From NCBI GenBank assembly GCA_024362935.1, contig JANCRA010000067.1, forward strand, positions 1,976,370-2,040,369: a DNA stretch of 64,000 nt, given 5' to 3'. The stretch comes from Setophaga petechia. Its lineage: Eukaryota; Chordata; Aves; Passeriformes; Parulidae. Below, piece after piece: positions 34,282 through 48,073 of the stretch; position 1 is the first letter of the stretch; every line of letters starts with the position of its first letter. Made by a program: the position numbers and the translations under genes. The notes under the pieces are model-generated. The model worked only from the letters and a program-made list of their open reading frames with translations. It made no database searches and had not been told where the DNA came from.

Positions 34282-35004
34282 CGGGAGGTGAGGCAGGAAC
34301 GGCTGCACTGCCTGGCCATGCCAGAGGGAGCTGAATCACGGATTGATCACAAAGGCTGCTGTGGCCACCCAGGCCTGGAGGGGATCCTGGCTCATGGGGC
34401 TGAGGGTAGCTGGAGCTGCCCCTCTCCCTGAGAGCCCTGCTGGCTGCTGGAACTGGCCTGCTCTTCAACAAACACTGCTGAGGAGGAGTTTTGACCTTTT
34501 CATCTGCTGTTTTGTCTCCCACATAACATTACTGGAGGCTGTGCTTATGTCTGTTCATTTTTTTCTTCTTGACAGATGGTCTGATGCAGCCCTTAATTCT
34601 TGACAGCAAAGGAGCAATAAATATTGCTCCGACTTTCCTCCATTTCTTAATTTATTTTACAGTACTTCAGAGTCCCAGTAGTATTATTGTAAAATTTGTT
34701 TTAATGGTGCTCCTGAAATCTCAAGAAATAAAGCCAGTTGATGGAAAATATATGTGATATTTTATTATGATGTTAAGGGGTCTCTCCCAGGTTAAGCAAT
34801 CTGTTTCACTAATATGCTCCTTCTGCATTTTCATTCTTTTCCAACTCTGCTGCAGCTCAACAAGATGTTTCTGTCTGTCAGTTAATTCTTCCAATATCCT
34901 CTCCTTCTTCCCCTTTTGACATGTAAATTTAAAATATCTTGCTGGTGGGATTTGAATAACTTCTAGCTCAAATTTTAGAATTACAATTTAAAGGCCTAAA
35001 TGCA

Positions 35005-35270
35005 GTGATAGGACAAGGGGGAATGGCTTTAAACTTAAAGAGAGTAGGTTTAGACTAGAAGTTGGAGGAGAAATTCTTCCATGTGAGGATGATGAGACCC
35101 TGGAACTGCTTCCCAGAAAAGCAGTGGCTGCCCCTGGATCCTTGGAAGTGTCCAAAGCCAGGCTGGTCTTGAAACACCCTGGAATAGTGGAAGGTGTCCC
35201 TGCCCATGAAAAGGATGGAGCAAGATGAGTTTTAATGTCCCTTCCAACCCAAACCATTCTATGATTTCAT
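35005..35270 (+). mobile_element. CR1 LINE 3' end
   Basis: Sense CR1 from GATAGGACAAGGGGGAATGG through GTGGCTGCCCCTGGATCC to CCTTCCAACCCAAACCATTC and an ATGATTTCATGC tail. ORFs of 81-89 codons on - are shadows. Confidence 0.93.
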
Positions 35271-35356
35271 GCTCCTTGTCCCTTATTTTTTCCAAGGGTC
35301 AATCCCACCACACAGTTCCCTTTTGAGGGCTTTGTGGCTTTATTACCTCACAATTT

Positions 35357-35725
35357 CCCAGAATTCCCAGAGTGATCAGGTTGGAAGAGACCTTCAAGAT
35401 CATCGAGTCCAACCCAACCCCAACAGCTGAACTCACCCCTGGCACCCAGTGCCACATCCAGGCTTTGTTAAACACACCCAGGGATGGGGACTGCACCACC
35501 TCCCCGGGCAGAACATTCCAGAACTTTATCACTCTTCCTTGTGAAAAACTTTTTCCTGCTATCCAGCCTGTATTTCCCTTGGTGCAGCTGGAGGCTGTGT
35601 GCTCTGGTTGTGTCAGTGCTGCTGGAGAAAGAGCCCAGCCCCAGCTGAGCACAGGCACCTTTCAGGAGCTGCAGAGAGTGATGGGGGCAGCCCTGAGTCT
35701 CCTTTTCTCCAGGCTAAACAAGAGG
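35357..35725 (-). mobile_element. CR1 LINE 3' end
   Basis: Antisense CR1 from TTCCCAGAATTCCCAGAGTG to CTGAGTCTCCTTTTCTCCAGG. It lies tail-to-tail with the CR1 at 35005-35270, 86 bp away. It preserves the uninterrupted version of the sequence that LTR-D split at 30102. Confidence 0.93.
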
Positions 35726-36301
35726 TTTAACTCCATGGTTTTAAGCCCCTCAGACCATGCTACAAACACTGTGGACTCTGCTAAAACACAAATGAGCCCC
35801 CTATTGATTGCACAGGATGGGCATTCAAGCATCACCTCAGGTAGAGCTCTTGCCTGGTGCTAGAACACACTGTACTGTCAATTAGTGCAGCTGGAAACAC
35901 TTGCCAGTGTTGGCTCATCCCCTTGAATAGGAAAGCACTGGATCAATAAATTTGACATATTTTCCATTACCACAGTGAGGTCAGAGTCATTGTTCACCCC
36001 TGTGAATTCCTGTGCTGCCAGGCTGACACAGCAGCACAATGTGGGGAATGGACATGGGAGGTCTCCAACTCAGCAAAATGATCTCATGAAGAGTGGCTAA
36101 AAATGAGCTAAATGGGGAAAAAAACCCCCCAAAACCCCAGTTTTGAGTGACGTCCACAGAAATTCAACTTCTAATTTATGTTGTGTTTTCACTTCAGTGT
36201 TCGCATCACATTTGAATGCTTCTGAAGTCGAAATCTTTTAGCTGGAGAAACCTTAAATACACATCAGCTCTTTTCCTTTTTCTTGGTAGGAGGTAGAAAA
36301 C

Positions 36302-36717
36302 TGTGGCATTCACATTTTCTGAAAAATCCCTTCGCTGAGGATTTTTCTCCTGGGAAGCTGAGAAGCCTCAGAGAAAAGGAGAACAATAATTACCTCATTT
36401 GCTTCTTCTGTGTTGTGCTCACATGTGGAATGAGTTTGGAGATTGTTTACCCACAGGTGATTGTTCCATTGGATTCTGCTGGGAGTTGTTTTCACTCTTT
36501 GGCCAATCAGGGCCAAGCTGTGTTGGGACTCTGGAGAGAGTCAGGAGTTTTCATTATTATCTTTTTACCCTTCTGTAAATATCCTTTCTGTATTCTTTAG
36601 TATAGCATGGTATTCTTTAGTATAATATAGTATTATAAAGTAATAAATTAGCTTTCTGAGAACATGGAGTCAGATTCATCATTCCTCCCTGCCACAGGGG
36701 TCCCTGAAAATACAATA
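36302..36717 (+). mobile_element. LTR-C copy 2 (solo LTR)
   Basis: It begins TGTGGCATTCAC and ends AAATACAATA (family end ACAACA with a C-to-T change). Identical GAAAAC repeats lie at 36296-36301 and 36718-36723, and the match can be extended to TAGAAAAC. AATAAA is at 36642-36647. It forms an inverted pair with 36971-37394. Confidence 0.9.
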
Positions 36718-36827
36718 GAAAACCAATAACATTTAGGCTAAAGAGCATAATTCCTATCACTTTTTTTGAACTCTTGCTCTCAAGTATCTCTTGGTACAGT
36801 TTTCAATGCCTCTCTTGTCGTGAAGGG

Positions 36828-37600
36828 CCTAAAACCGAGCCCAGGATTTGAGGTGTGGCCTCAGCAGTGCCCAGCACAGAGGGACAATCCCTGCCCTGGT
36901 CCTGCTGACCACACTGCTGCTGGCACAGCCTGGTGCCATTGGCCTTCTTGGACAGCTGGGCACTCCTGGCTGTTGTATCTGCTGTCTGTGTCCTGACAAG
37001 GAGGAATGATGAATCTGACTCCATGTTCTCAGAAGGCTAATTTATTACTTTATAATACTATACTATATTAAAGAATGCTATACTCTACAGTGCTAAAGAA
37101 TTCAGAAAGGATACTTACTAAATGATAAAAAGATAATAATGAAAACTCCTGACTCTTTCCAGAGTCCTGACACAGCTTGGCCCTGATTGGCCAATGAGTC
37201 AAAACACCTCGCAGCAGAATCCAATGAAACAATCACCTGTGGGTAAACAATCTCCAAACACATTCCACACGTGAGCACAACACAGGAGAAGCAAATGAGA
37301 TAATTATTGTTTTCCTTTTTCTCTGAGGCTTCTCAGCTTCCCAGGAGAAAAATCCTGGGCAAAGGGATTTTTTTCAGAGAATGTGAATGTCACACCTGGG
37401 CTCATGCTCAGGCCCACATCCTGTAAAGGATGGAGGTTCTCCTCAGCCCTCCTCTTGTTGATGTATTTACAGAAAACTTGTCTTTATTCCTGAGTTCCAC
37501 ACAGAACTCTATGTTGGGCCAGGCCTATCTTCTTAATTTTTAATTTTTCTATCTTCTTGCTTTGAATGTTGTGAGCCACAGGCACTGACCTTGTTTTTGT
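36828..37600 (-). mobile_element. CR1 LINE split by LTR-C
   Basis: The antisense CR1 block 36828-36970 (AGCCCAGGATTTGAGGTGTGGCC ... GGACAGCTGGGCACTCCTGGC) resumes at 37395 (CCTGGGCTCATGCTCAGG) and continues to about 37600 with CR1-like CTCTTGTTGATGTATTTACAG. LTR-C copy 3 sits between. The right limit is uncertain. Confidence 0.78.
36971..37394 (-). mobile_element. LTR-C copy 3, inserted in CR1
   Basis: It begins TGTTGTATCTGC and ends GTGAATGTCACA. The TSD is CCTGGC (36965-36970) versus CCTGGG (37395-37400), within CR1. It lies in the opposite orientation to copy 2, 253 bp away. Confidence 0.88.
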
Positions 37601-40600
37601 GCTGTTTCTCTGCACTCTGGGACCACTGGAAAGACTTTAAGAACAATTTACCCACATAAGTTTCTACTTTCCAGCAGCTGTGCAGAAATGAAGCCTTTAA
37701 TTTGCTTTTTTTTCAAAGACAACACAGATTCTGGAGCCCTGTAACTAAACCCCATTTTTGTGGGATGTATTTGGGAAGGTTTTCTCATGGGTCTCACACA
37801 GCTGAGGCAGTGGAGAGTGAGGAATCAGGGATCTCAGACTGAATGAGAATGTTTGTAGCTGAGAGGGGAAATGCAGCTCTTTTCTTTCGAGGTATTATGA
37901 AATATCCTGCTGAGATTGCCGTGTCTTTTATCTCAAACCACCTCAGCCCAGCTCTTAAAGATGAGAGGTTTTCACAGTACACTGATCATGAGCATGAATT
38001 TGTGATGATGTCCAAAATACAATAAGAGTGAAGAGAGTGTCATAAAGGACAGCATAAATAAAAATATAGGTGAGTATAAAGTTCTTTAAGTGGCAAATTC
38101 TCAGTGAGGGGAAAAGGGGCTCACTTCCCTGCAGAAATGTTGGTTAATATTCCTGAGCTTAGTGAATTGTGGCATTGCTGGGTGTGATGCTCCTGCTGGG
38201 TATTCCCTGTGCAGATATCCTGGGCTTGTATAGCAGATCAGACCCAGTCAGGGCAAATTTTTTATTAGACCTTCATTAGGTTTAATCATCTTCAGCTTTT
38301 TATGAACAGAATATCTGTGATTTTTTAGTGGCAATTATACCCCTGCAAGGACATTCAGTGAACCCACACTCAGCACTACAGTCTAACACCTCTGAGATAT
38401 GTCCTGTCTCCTTAAAATTGTCCACAGAATGAACACAAACCACTGCTCTTGGCAAGAGAGCAAAAACAGCTTCCTCTGAAAGACTTCAGAGAGGATGGTT
38501 TGGATTGCTTTGTTCATGCACTCACCTTCTTGTCCTAATTTTGGAAAGGAATTGAGGCAAAATGAAGCGGATTGAACACGGTGAATAAATAATGCCTTGT
38601 TTTTATACAGCTTCATATAAAAAGCTTTTATATAGCTTTTTCTATAGCCCAGGCTCACAGAGTCCTCGTGGCAGTGCTATTCCAGGCATTCTGCACCTTA
38701 TGTAACAGAGCTGTCCTACTGCTGACTTTGAAATGGATTTGCTCTTGGCCTTCAAATCATCTCTGACAGAGCACGCCACAGATCCTCAGCTGCTTCTTCC
38801 AGCAAATTTCACTTTAGTTTTAAATGTGCAAAGGGAAACGTGAAGTTCTGCTTTTTCCAGGTGATTTTTGAGCTGCCAGGTGCATCTCAACAGCAGAAAA
38901 ATGTTGGAATGAGGTAATTTCTTCCCACAAACATATTATTTTCCTATCACAGCATCAATAATATCTGGCACAGAATGAGGGAAAATGATAAAATTCACAA
39001 CCCTGTGTAGTTTGCCACTTCTTACTTTGTTGGATTGATAACACAGATGATTGAAATGAGCTTTTCATGTCACCTCAGCCATCCTGTGTTGTTTCAGGAG
39101 AGGATAAAGCACCTCCAAGGTGTAATTTATATCACCCAAGAAGAGGTAGACAAGAATAAAAAACTCTCTGTATGCCTGATTCTACAGCTGATGTGCTGTG
39201 TCTGTTACATCTATAAAGTGAAATATTCTTAAGTTTAATTCTACAGAAAATTATAATTCTGAATAACAGCTGTAAGTTTTAGATATAAAGACATTTTCAA
39301 CACAAGTCTGATCCAAAAAGTGGCATTTTCCAAGTTCTTGTTTGTAGAATCTTAGGAAAAAAAAGAAGTGTTCCTATTAACTAACTATATTTATTTGATA
39401 ATTTTAGTTTTGTACTTAAATTATTTTAATAAAGTAGTTCAGTTTAGTTCTTAATATAACACAGACCACAAGTCATCCAGAAATCTTGAAAGTGAGAGGT
39501 TTTCTCTTTAGCACTTTATTTTTCACACACCACAGGAAAGAACACAGTGTTCATCTGAAAGCAGGGGGGTTGTGCCTGATTATACCCAGCTATTTAAATA
39601 CTGGTCCTTATTATGCTGCAAAATATTGCATGCATTTATTAATTTTTTCTTCTTATTCTTCCAAGCTGAGGTAATCTATTTATTGATGTGCCATAAATCA
39701 TTCTGTTCCACATCCTAATGCAGCAAAAGAAAACATATTGGGTGACAAGAATCAAGCGTCTGTTTAACTCAAGGACATATTCACTGGTGTTATTCCCAAA
39801 TACCATACTGTAAATATAAAATTATAAAGGAAATTTATCCTGAAAACCAAAGAACTCTGCAAGGTCATCTCAATAATTTTTTTTTCTGCTGTTCCCATGA
39901 GGGACCATTTTTATCATATGGTCTAAACATGGAGCCCAAAGTGAAATATTTTGTGTAGCAGCTTGTGGGGAGAGCACAATTAGTCTCCTCTTTCATGTGA
40001 AAACAAACATCACTGAGAAATGCAGCAGAAAAACGTTTGTGAGCTGACATAGACTAATCAGGTGAACATTTTTAAGTAACCTGACTGATGGAGGCAAAGC
40101 AGAAACATCTGTGTGAACACACTGGGAAAGACTGGGCTGATCATATTTACCCATGGTCAGAGGGGAAATTCAGATATTTATTTGTTTTACTTATGTTAAA
40201 CCTGCAAATAACAAAATAAACTGAAAACCTGAGTAAGGTGAAGTTTTAGAATTTGGTTCCAGGGTTGGCTTGAGCAAAGCCAATGAGAGCCCAAGGAATC
40301 AATGTCTCATCCCTCTTCCTGGGATGGCTCAAAACTCAAAAAACCCCACCCAAAACTCCTCAGTCCCAAGGAATATCCACTCAGGAGCTGAAAGGATGAA
40401 GTGACCACATTCATTTGGGAGGAAGAACTGAATTCAGTCCTCTATGGGTTAGCAGTGATATCTTGTTTTAAAGCCCAGGGAAAGCTCTCTGGCCTATTTT
40501 ATCATTTCCTGCTGTGGTTACAGTTTGTGGATCCTTCTCTCACATCCTGTGGTGTTATTGCAAGCTCAGTGCTGTGGTGCTGCTACATAACCTAAACCTC

Positions 40601-41590
40601 ACCACATTTTAGTTGCTTTTCCTCTAAATTTATTAACTTCAATTCAAGCTTGGCAATTAGAACTTGGCAGGTGTTCTGGATATTTGCTGTATGTGACCAA
40701 GAAACCTGGCCCTGCTGTGGGACATGGACCAAAGAGTGGATTTGTGTGACAAGAAGTGGTGGAACAACTCATTTGCCTCAGACTTTGCCTGAGACCACAA
40801 ACAGAAGCAGATAAAATTATATTGTCCCACACTGCCCTGTGTCCTGCTCTGTGGCTTTTGCCAGCACCATGAAGAACATCTCATTTAATCCACAGAATAA
40901 ATGTGGCAAAGGGAAATTGTTGGCAACGAGAGTAGGGGCAGTTTGTATTTGTGATTTTGAATTTCTCACTGAAAACAACACTTCCTCAACAGTTATCCCA
41001 ATAAAGTGACTGCCACAAGAGAAATATTTCTATTCGTCTGCTTAGAAAGATGCTCCCTCTGCATTTTGTCCCAAAAAAAAAAAATGTGTTCACCATCCCT
41101 CAGAAAGTTTTTCCCAGAGCAGCAGCTGCTCTGATTATCCCCATAACTGCATCCCTGACTCCTGGGTTCCAGTCAGAGAAGAAAAATCATATTTGCTTGC
41201 ACACTTTGGAGTTTTGAAAAACTTTCACTGCTGTGGGAGACATCCAAGAGGCAGAACATTCAGCTTGTGTGACCTGTTTGCCATGGACCACATCAGTCCA
41301 ATTCCTCTGGTATTTGTCATGTCTGTGGGGCTAAATTACTGCACTGATTTTTTTTTATGAATGCTTTATCAGTTCCTTTCAGCCAGGATTCAAACTTCCT
41401 CTCTCTGCCTTCCTTTGCTGTGTGTAGAACTCCATTTCCTTTCCCTTTCTGGGCAGAGAAGATAAAGTGATCCAGAACTGAGCAGTGTTTGTTTGGGGCC
41501 AGCTAAAAGCCCCACAGAGAGGCTGGCTGATAAACACCAAGAAATATATGATTTCATTAGGGCTTTTTGTCTATTAGTTATGGGGTTAAG
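37601..41590. other. Long AT-rich noncoding stretch
   Basis: I see no recognised repeat. A weak candidate exon lies at 39099-39146: the acceptor CTGTGTTGTTTCAG, 16 open codons (ERIKHLQG...), then GAAGAG/GTAGAC. Nothing else supports a gene here. Confidence 0.4.
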
Positions 41591-41594
41591 GAGG

Positions 41595-41882
41595 AAAATG
41601 GAGTTACCTGGGAAAAAAAATAATAGTTAAAACTGAAAGATGGGAAATTTAGGTTACATATGAGGAAGAAATTTTTATCTGGCAGTTGGTGAGGCCCTGG
41701 CACAGGGTGCCCAGAGCAGCTGTGGCTGCCCCTGGATCCCTGGAAGTGTCCAAGGCCAGGTTGGACAGGGCTTGGAGCAGCCTGGGATACTGAAAGTTGT
41801 CCCAGCCCATGGCAGGGGTGGAATTGGATGATCTTTAACATCCCTTCCAACCCAACTCCAGGATTCTGTGTTTCTGTGGTTC
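41595..41882 (+). mobile_element. CR1 LINE 3' end
   Basis: Sense CR1 with GGTGCCCAGAGCAGCTGTGG, CCAAGGCCAGGTTGGACAGG and CCCTTCCAACCCAACTCCAG, ending in a GATTCTGTGTTTCTGTGG tail. The - strand ORFs (86-90 codons) are shadows. Confidence 0.94.
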
Positions 41883-42390
41883 ATTACTCTCATGGTGCAT
41901 TTAAGGGAACTGGCATTATTTAGTGTGCAGCACACTCATACCTGGGGTTGTAGCTGATTGCTCAATCCCTCCCCTCACCACTTTTCTCTCCCCTCCCAAA
42001 CCCATTTAATTCCAGGACATGAGAAGCCTGTAGGAAGAGAGAGGGAGAAAAAGGAGAAATTGGTGGGAATAGAGTCAGAGAAAGGCTGTGAGATGAGGGG
42101 GTTCATGTGGTGTGATTTGAATTCCAAACCAAGGGTGAAAGAAGGAAGCTTGAATGAAATCAAACCCAGCACAGTGGGGTCTGGATCAGCTCTGGATTGT
42201 CAAACCAAACACGGAGAAATGATGCAATGTTTTATCAGAAGAAAAGTTCTCTGAAAGGGCTATGACAGCTGAGGAAATGAAAGATTACTAAGGTTGGAAC
42301 CAGCAGTGATGAGGGACAGCAAACACCTACATCTGGGCTTAGTGGAGCTGTACAGTGGGATGGAATTTAGAGATTTTTGAGGTATGAGAA

Positions 42391-42846
42391 TGATGCCTCA
42401 GGTTCAGCTTTTCTATTTTTCAGATTCTGTGCTGCTTCAGTGTGTGGGTCTGAGCTTCACATCAGGGCATGCTGAGCTCTGTGCACAGAGCAGGGAGACA
42501 AAACAATTCCTGCTCCAGCTGGGCACCAAGGACAAATGATCCAAATCTCAGCCCAAGAGCACAAACCCCGTGGGCTGCAGAGAGAAAAACAAGCATGGTG
42601 GGACTGCCTGGGCTAAAGCTGGGATGGGACAATGAACTGCAAGATGCAAATGGAGCAGAACTGATCCCAGGGAGAGAGTCCGGGAGCGCTCGTGCATTTT
42701 GGGGCCATTTTGGTTCATCTTGGGTGCAGCCCTGGCTGGGCTCTGGTGCTGCCCAAGGTGCATCCATGGAGGCCTTTTCATAAATCCCTGCTTTATTCTT
42801 TAGCTCTGTCTGGTCTCTGCTCTAGGTCAGCCTGCACAAGGCATCA
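42391..42846 (+). mobile_element. LTR-A copy 3 (solo LTR)
   Basis: It has exact family ends TGATGCC and GGCATCA. The flanks TGAGAA (42385-42390) and TGAAAG (42847-42852) match at four of six positions, a possible decayed TSD. It is the reverse complement of 6287-6746 and 9337-9788. The 104- and 101-codon ORFs recur in every copy and are repeat-derived. Confidence 0.9.
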
Positions 42847-42852
42847 TGAAAG

Positions 42853-45800
42853 CAACAGGATTTGGCAAAGTGTCCCTGTGAAATGGAAGATTAATGGGGG
42901 AGAGTTTGATCTTCACACAGTCTGTGTGACAAGGCTGAGGACAAAAATCAGGAGAGCTTAGAGAAGATTACATTTGACTGTGACAGTCATCCTAAACCAC
43001 CAAGGAGTTCAGCCTGTCTCCCTCAGATGAACTGTGAATCCTGATAAACCCCTGTGCATACTTCAAACAGATTGAAACCCAGTGTAACTAAACCCGTATT
43101 GAATTACAAACTACTGCAAGGTTATTCCAGTTAAAACACAGCATTCAGAGGAGAAACATTAAAAAGCACTGAAAAAATGAGCCAAAAAATTATATTTAAC
43201 AAACCCCTGTATATGGGCTAAATCAGCCTCCTAAAACCATCTCCAGGAGGCTGAAGACTGATTTCTCTGTGGTTGGGATAGAAGAGCCAGAGCACAGAGG
43301 AGTGAAATAATTCCTAATAATTCCATTTCTTCTGTATGGACAGAAGCCAAGACTGCACCTGAGAATGTGTCCACTAAAAAGCACTGGCAGAAATCATAAA
43401 GCCTTGCTGAACTACTTGTTCTCTCCACTACACCCATTTCTTCTTATTCTCAAGAATGACCTGAGATTGTAAAATATTCCAGGTCTTACTTGCACTTGGT
43501 TTATTGTGTGTGAATGTAAAATACCTTTTTTTAATTGTGTGTGAGTTGAAAGGGAAAATAAATATTTAGTGACAGGTTCTTCAGGCCATTTCAACACCTG
43601 CTTTTTCTCTCCCCAAATAATATTTATTATTTCTTCCCCTTTTCAATGAGTTTAATGACATGGTACCATATTAAATTTTATTCTGATGCATTATTTCTCT
43701 TTGACTGCCTTGAGTAGGAAAAGGTGTTAATAGGGAACAAAACCTAACTCACAGGGACAGGAAATGGAGAACATTCCCTCTGTTTCTTTCCCCCTGAAAG
43801 TTGTGCAGAATTACTTTCCTTAAATGGGAACAGAGACTGAAAACCCTGCCAAAAGCCCCAGCTCAAAGGTAAATATTAGTGTCAGAGTACAAGTAAGGAA
43901 AACACTTCTAATTTTATAGTGCCTTTCATCCAAGTGTTTCAAAACATCCCCAGATATCGATCAAGGCTTTCTGAGGGATTTTTTATAGGTCAAGCACGTC
44001 AGTATGAATTTCCCATCACAATGAAAGAGGTGAAGAGCCACTAAAATGGAAAAACTGCTTTCTGTGATTTGTTCCTAACAGCTGAGAAAGAGGAATCAAA
44101 ATAAAAGAGTTCAATTATTTTTTGTAATTGTAATAATGGGGTTTTTTATATGTGTGTTTAAAGGGGTGTTTGGTGAGAAACCTATAACGAAAACGTTCCT
44201 GGATTCAGAATTAGCCTTTTTATGTCATCCATTTGAAATAAAATTGGTGGGCTTTAAATAAATAAACTTTATTTAAAAGTTTATTCCATTGACCCTTGGA
44301 ATGGCAGATTAAATGATACAGAAATCAGATATGATGAAATTTGTTCATGTCCTTTCCTCATCCTGATTCCAGCAGTTACTCAGACCCTGTGGCCAAAGAT
44401 TTTTGCCCTTTCCATTGCTTGTGCAGATTTTTCCTTAACCACTTTTATTCCAGCTGATGCCACAACATCTCATTTTCCATGAGATCCCTTTTCCAACCAG
44501 ATTCCTTTTGGGTGTGGAGAGTTTAACATAAAGACACTTTACTGTGCTGGTGTGGAGGTACTCTCCAGAGTAACCTGGGAGTAGAATGTAGAATACTATC
44601 AAAATTCACTCAATCAAAATCAACCCAAAATTTGGCTGACCTCGTGATTGGTGTAGTTTCTAAATTAGCTGTACATTTATATTCTGTTGTGTCAGCTCAG
44701 TATCCAAGGGGATTTTCCCACCTTTTTAAAAACAGATTTAGGGGAAGCAGTATAAAAGCTAAGAGAGCATGAAGGCAGAAAAAATTCTTTCCACTGCAAA
44801 ACGTAAAAGGCAGGAAGGCTGGAAGAAGCCTTTAGTATTCAGGAATGTATAACACTGTAGATGGGGTTATTTCTCTGACAATTGGAAGGAGAGTTCCAAT
44901 AAAACTTTGCAATTTAAGGCATTTTCTTGTACTCCAATTGAATTCTTGGGGAACAAGTTTAGGGGAACTATGTGCAAATGAGACATTAACAGTTGTCTTT
45001 TTTAATTATTTTGTTTTCAAAACCCAGTTTTTTTGAAGCTTTAACAGTGACACAGGTGTTGTTTAAAAAAACTAAGATGTAATTATCTGGGATTTGGAGA
45101 GTTACTAATGATTCTCAGCGAGAATGAGAAGCAATTTGGTCGTGCTCTGTTAATGTGTGAAGTGATTTATAAGGGGAGCAGTAATGAATGTTGTCACTTT
45201 TAAACAAAACAAAGCACTTGTAAAGAACATTGATCTGTCCTTTTTTTTTCCCCCAGAACTTAGATGGATGAAGATTGCAACATCAGCAAGTTTAACAAAG
45301 TTAACTCTGCCAGCTACAAACAATTCTTCAAAGCTATTTCTCTCATTCTACAGAAACCAGATTTTTTCTTTTTGCTTCATAATATATTTCAATTTTGATG
45401 CACCTAAAGGCAAGTGCATATTCAAATAAAGCAAAATAAACTGGGAATTAACATTATCAATTTTTAATATTTATATCCTCTTACTCAAGATGGCAACCAG
45501 ACTCTAATTTTGTTTTATTCCTTTTTTAATAAAGAACACCACCCCTGTGATTAGAGGAAAATTAAGAAGTTTATAACCACAAGCCCTGCAATTTCAGCCA
45601 AATTATTCTGCTGGCACCTCTAGATTACCTGTGGATTCATTATCCTGTTTAATGTGGCAAAAAACTTCTCATAGGATCATAGAATATCCTGCAGGACTTC
45701 TCTCAGTGTAACCCCCTATTTATTTATTGTTGATGCCTCTTTGCCATCCAAAAACGTTTGAATAATGGAAGCAACATTTTTTTCCAGTAAATGATGTATT

Positions 45801-48073
45801 CTTGGTTAAAAAAGGTAGAACAAATTGGAGGTATTGCAAAGATAATCAATGAACAAATACCCTCATGAGACACAGAAATTAATTTAAAAAATTAAATGTG
45901 TTAAATATGTGCTAAATATATCGACTGTCTTGCCTCTTATGAAAGATCAAACTTAATGACATTTGCTTACTAATCTTTCATTTTTCAATTAAACACGGGC
46001 AGAATATATTGGACCAATATCCTGTTCCCTGTCTCTTGATCTCAGGGAGAAAATAAATTCTTTGTTTTCTACAAGGGGACATCTCAGATGCACTTCCCCA
46101 GGAAAAGGGTTCAGGTGTCTGAGAAGTCTGGGAGGATAAAAGAACAAAGAATTTGGAGGTTCCAGCTCTTTTTGGCTTTTTCCTACTAAATATTCCCCTC
46201 CCTCTCCCTGGGAGCAGGATGGTGATATCCAACTCTCTTTTGCTGTGGGACATTGTTGGGCACAGCAGACAAATCATTTCAAGGATTATAAAACCAAGTA
46301 AATTATTTGGATCATCACACCTGAGTCTTGATCCTGTGCCATGGCCAATCATGAAGATATAAGAACTACTCCATATCCAAACAAATTGAGAATTTTATCC
46401 AAATAAACAGCACAACAACACTTTCATAGAGAGCTGAAAGTCATCCAGAGAAAAAGCAAATAAACTGCAGTAATTTCTCCAGCTGTCAAAAGGCACTCGA
46501 CAGAATTAACCAAAATTAGTGTGGATATCTCCAGTTTCTGAGTAAATGTGGTATTAGTTCTCATTTTGCTTTCATAATTGGAACAAGACACGGTGAAATT
46601 GTCTGGGCGCCTCCGTGTTGGAAATAAATTAGTTCCCCTTCATAGTCTCTGAAGAAGAGGGACTTAGCAAAGCCTTCTGCTTTCTGCTTATTTACTGAGG
46701 CTCTGCAATTATAACCAGGCAAATAGGACTTGCTAAGTAGTGAGAATACAAATGGAAAATGTAATCTCTGGGGGGCTGCCTTTGGGCACAGACAATAATT
46801 CAGCTGCACACACCTATTTGTATTTATTTCATCAGGGTGGAACATCAGAGCTCTGCCACAACATAAGCAAATGTGGTTGGGACTGAAAGAAGTGCCATGA
46901 GGGGAAGGTTTCAGATTCTCAGGTGGCTGGGATGCTCTGAGATGACCTAATTCTGCTCAGGATCCTCCTCCAGGGGATCACAAGCACCAGTTTGATAAAT
47001 TGCACAGAGATTTTCCAAAAAGAGGCATCGGTATGCTGAAGATGGATTGGTGCAAAGGAATGATGGAAGCATGGACTGGGTGTTGGGATAAGTTGGTCAG
47101 TGCTCAAATCCAGACTGACCATGAGGTCTCCAGGAGCAAACACAAGATAGAGGAGTTTTAACCAAACCTACCTCCACCTGCTTCTCCCCACCTCAAAATC
47201 CAAGTTTTCCACGTCAGATGGGAATGATCTTTATGGGAACATTCCTCATCAGGCCTCCAACCCTTCTTCCTTTATTTTTTTTTTTCATATTTGTATCCTC
47301 ATTTCCCACACCTCAAAATCTTAAGGATAAGGGATTATCTTCTAGCAACTCCAATATTATCTTGCTGTCTCTCTCCTTAACCCCACTGACCTCTCAGTTT
47401 ATTTCACTGAGCCTGTTTGGGATGCTGTCCCTGCAAATCCTTCTCTCTGCATCCCCTCCTACCTTTTAGCTTTCCTGGGGTTCCCCTGCCATAAACACCA
47501 AAAAGCCTTTCAAATTCCCATCAGCAAATTGACCAGCACTATCATCTCCCCTGAACTCAAAATAAGGAATAGTTATTATCCATCCAAAGGCATGAAACAA
47601 ACTTTGCAATCAGGAGCTTTAATTTTGAAGCTCGTTAAACTCACCTTGTTTCCTTGAAATTCATCTTGATTTATGAACACAAGGTGTACCCACCATGGTG
47701 AAAAGGGTATCTCACACATCACTTCTCATACACTTAACTGTGGGGTTTTTTTGTTCCAAAAGACCCCAAATATGTTTATTTACTTCTTTGTTTGCTTTTT
47801 TGTTTTATTTAGGGAAAGCAACAAATAATACTCTTTGCTCTGGGAAGGTAATAACTTCAGGGCAGTCTCTTGAGTATTGATATTCTTCAGAAAGTAAAAG
47901 AATTTTTCACATAGTTAATAAAAAAAGGAGCTTAGAGGTCAAGAGTCAAGCATCCATTTTCGTTCTAATATTCTATTTCTTTATTGCCTTTGCAGTGAGA
48001 GAACAAAATTACAGTGACTGTGATTTTTTAAAATAAAATTGGAATGTAGTGTTGGTAGATTGGTGACTCTCAG
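42853..48073. other. Long AT-rich noncoding stretch
   Basis: No confident gene. Two weak coding-like segments are noted. One is 45257-45409 on +: the acceptor CCTTTTTTTTTCCCCCAG, an open frame and a possible GC donor AAAG/GCAAGT. The other is 46562-46702 on -: the acceptor GGTTATAATTGCAG and an open frame to a stop. A short possible CR1 tail lies near 45669-45690. Confidence 0.35.

Noticed and set aside
46562..46702. - strand segment after acceptor GGTTATAATTGCAG with a coding-like frame
   Set aside because: No good donor and no partner exon on the - strand. Kept only as a note in the stretch description.
47811..47845. Possible 35-nt exon between TTTTATTTAG and GTAATA
   Set aside because: In the phase needed to join exon 49605 it contains an in-frame stop.
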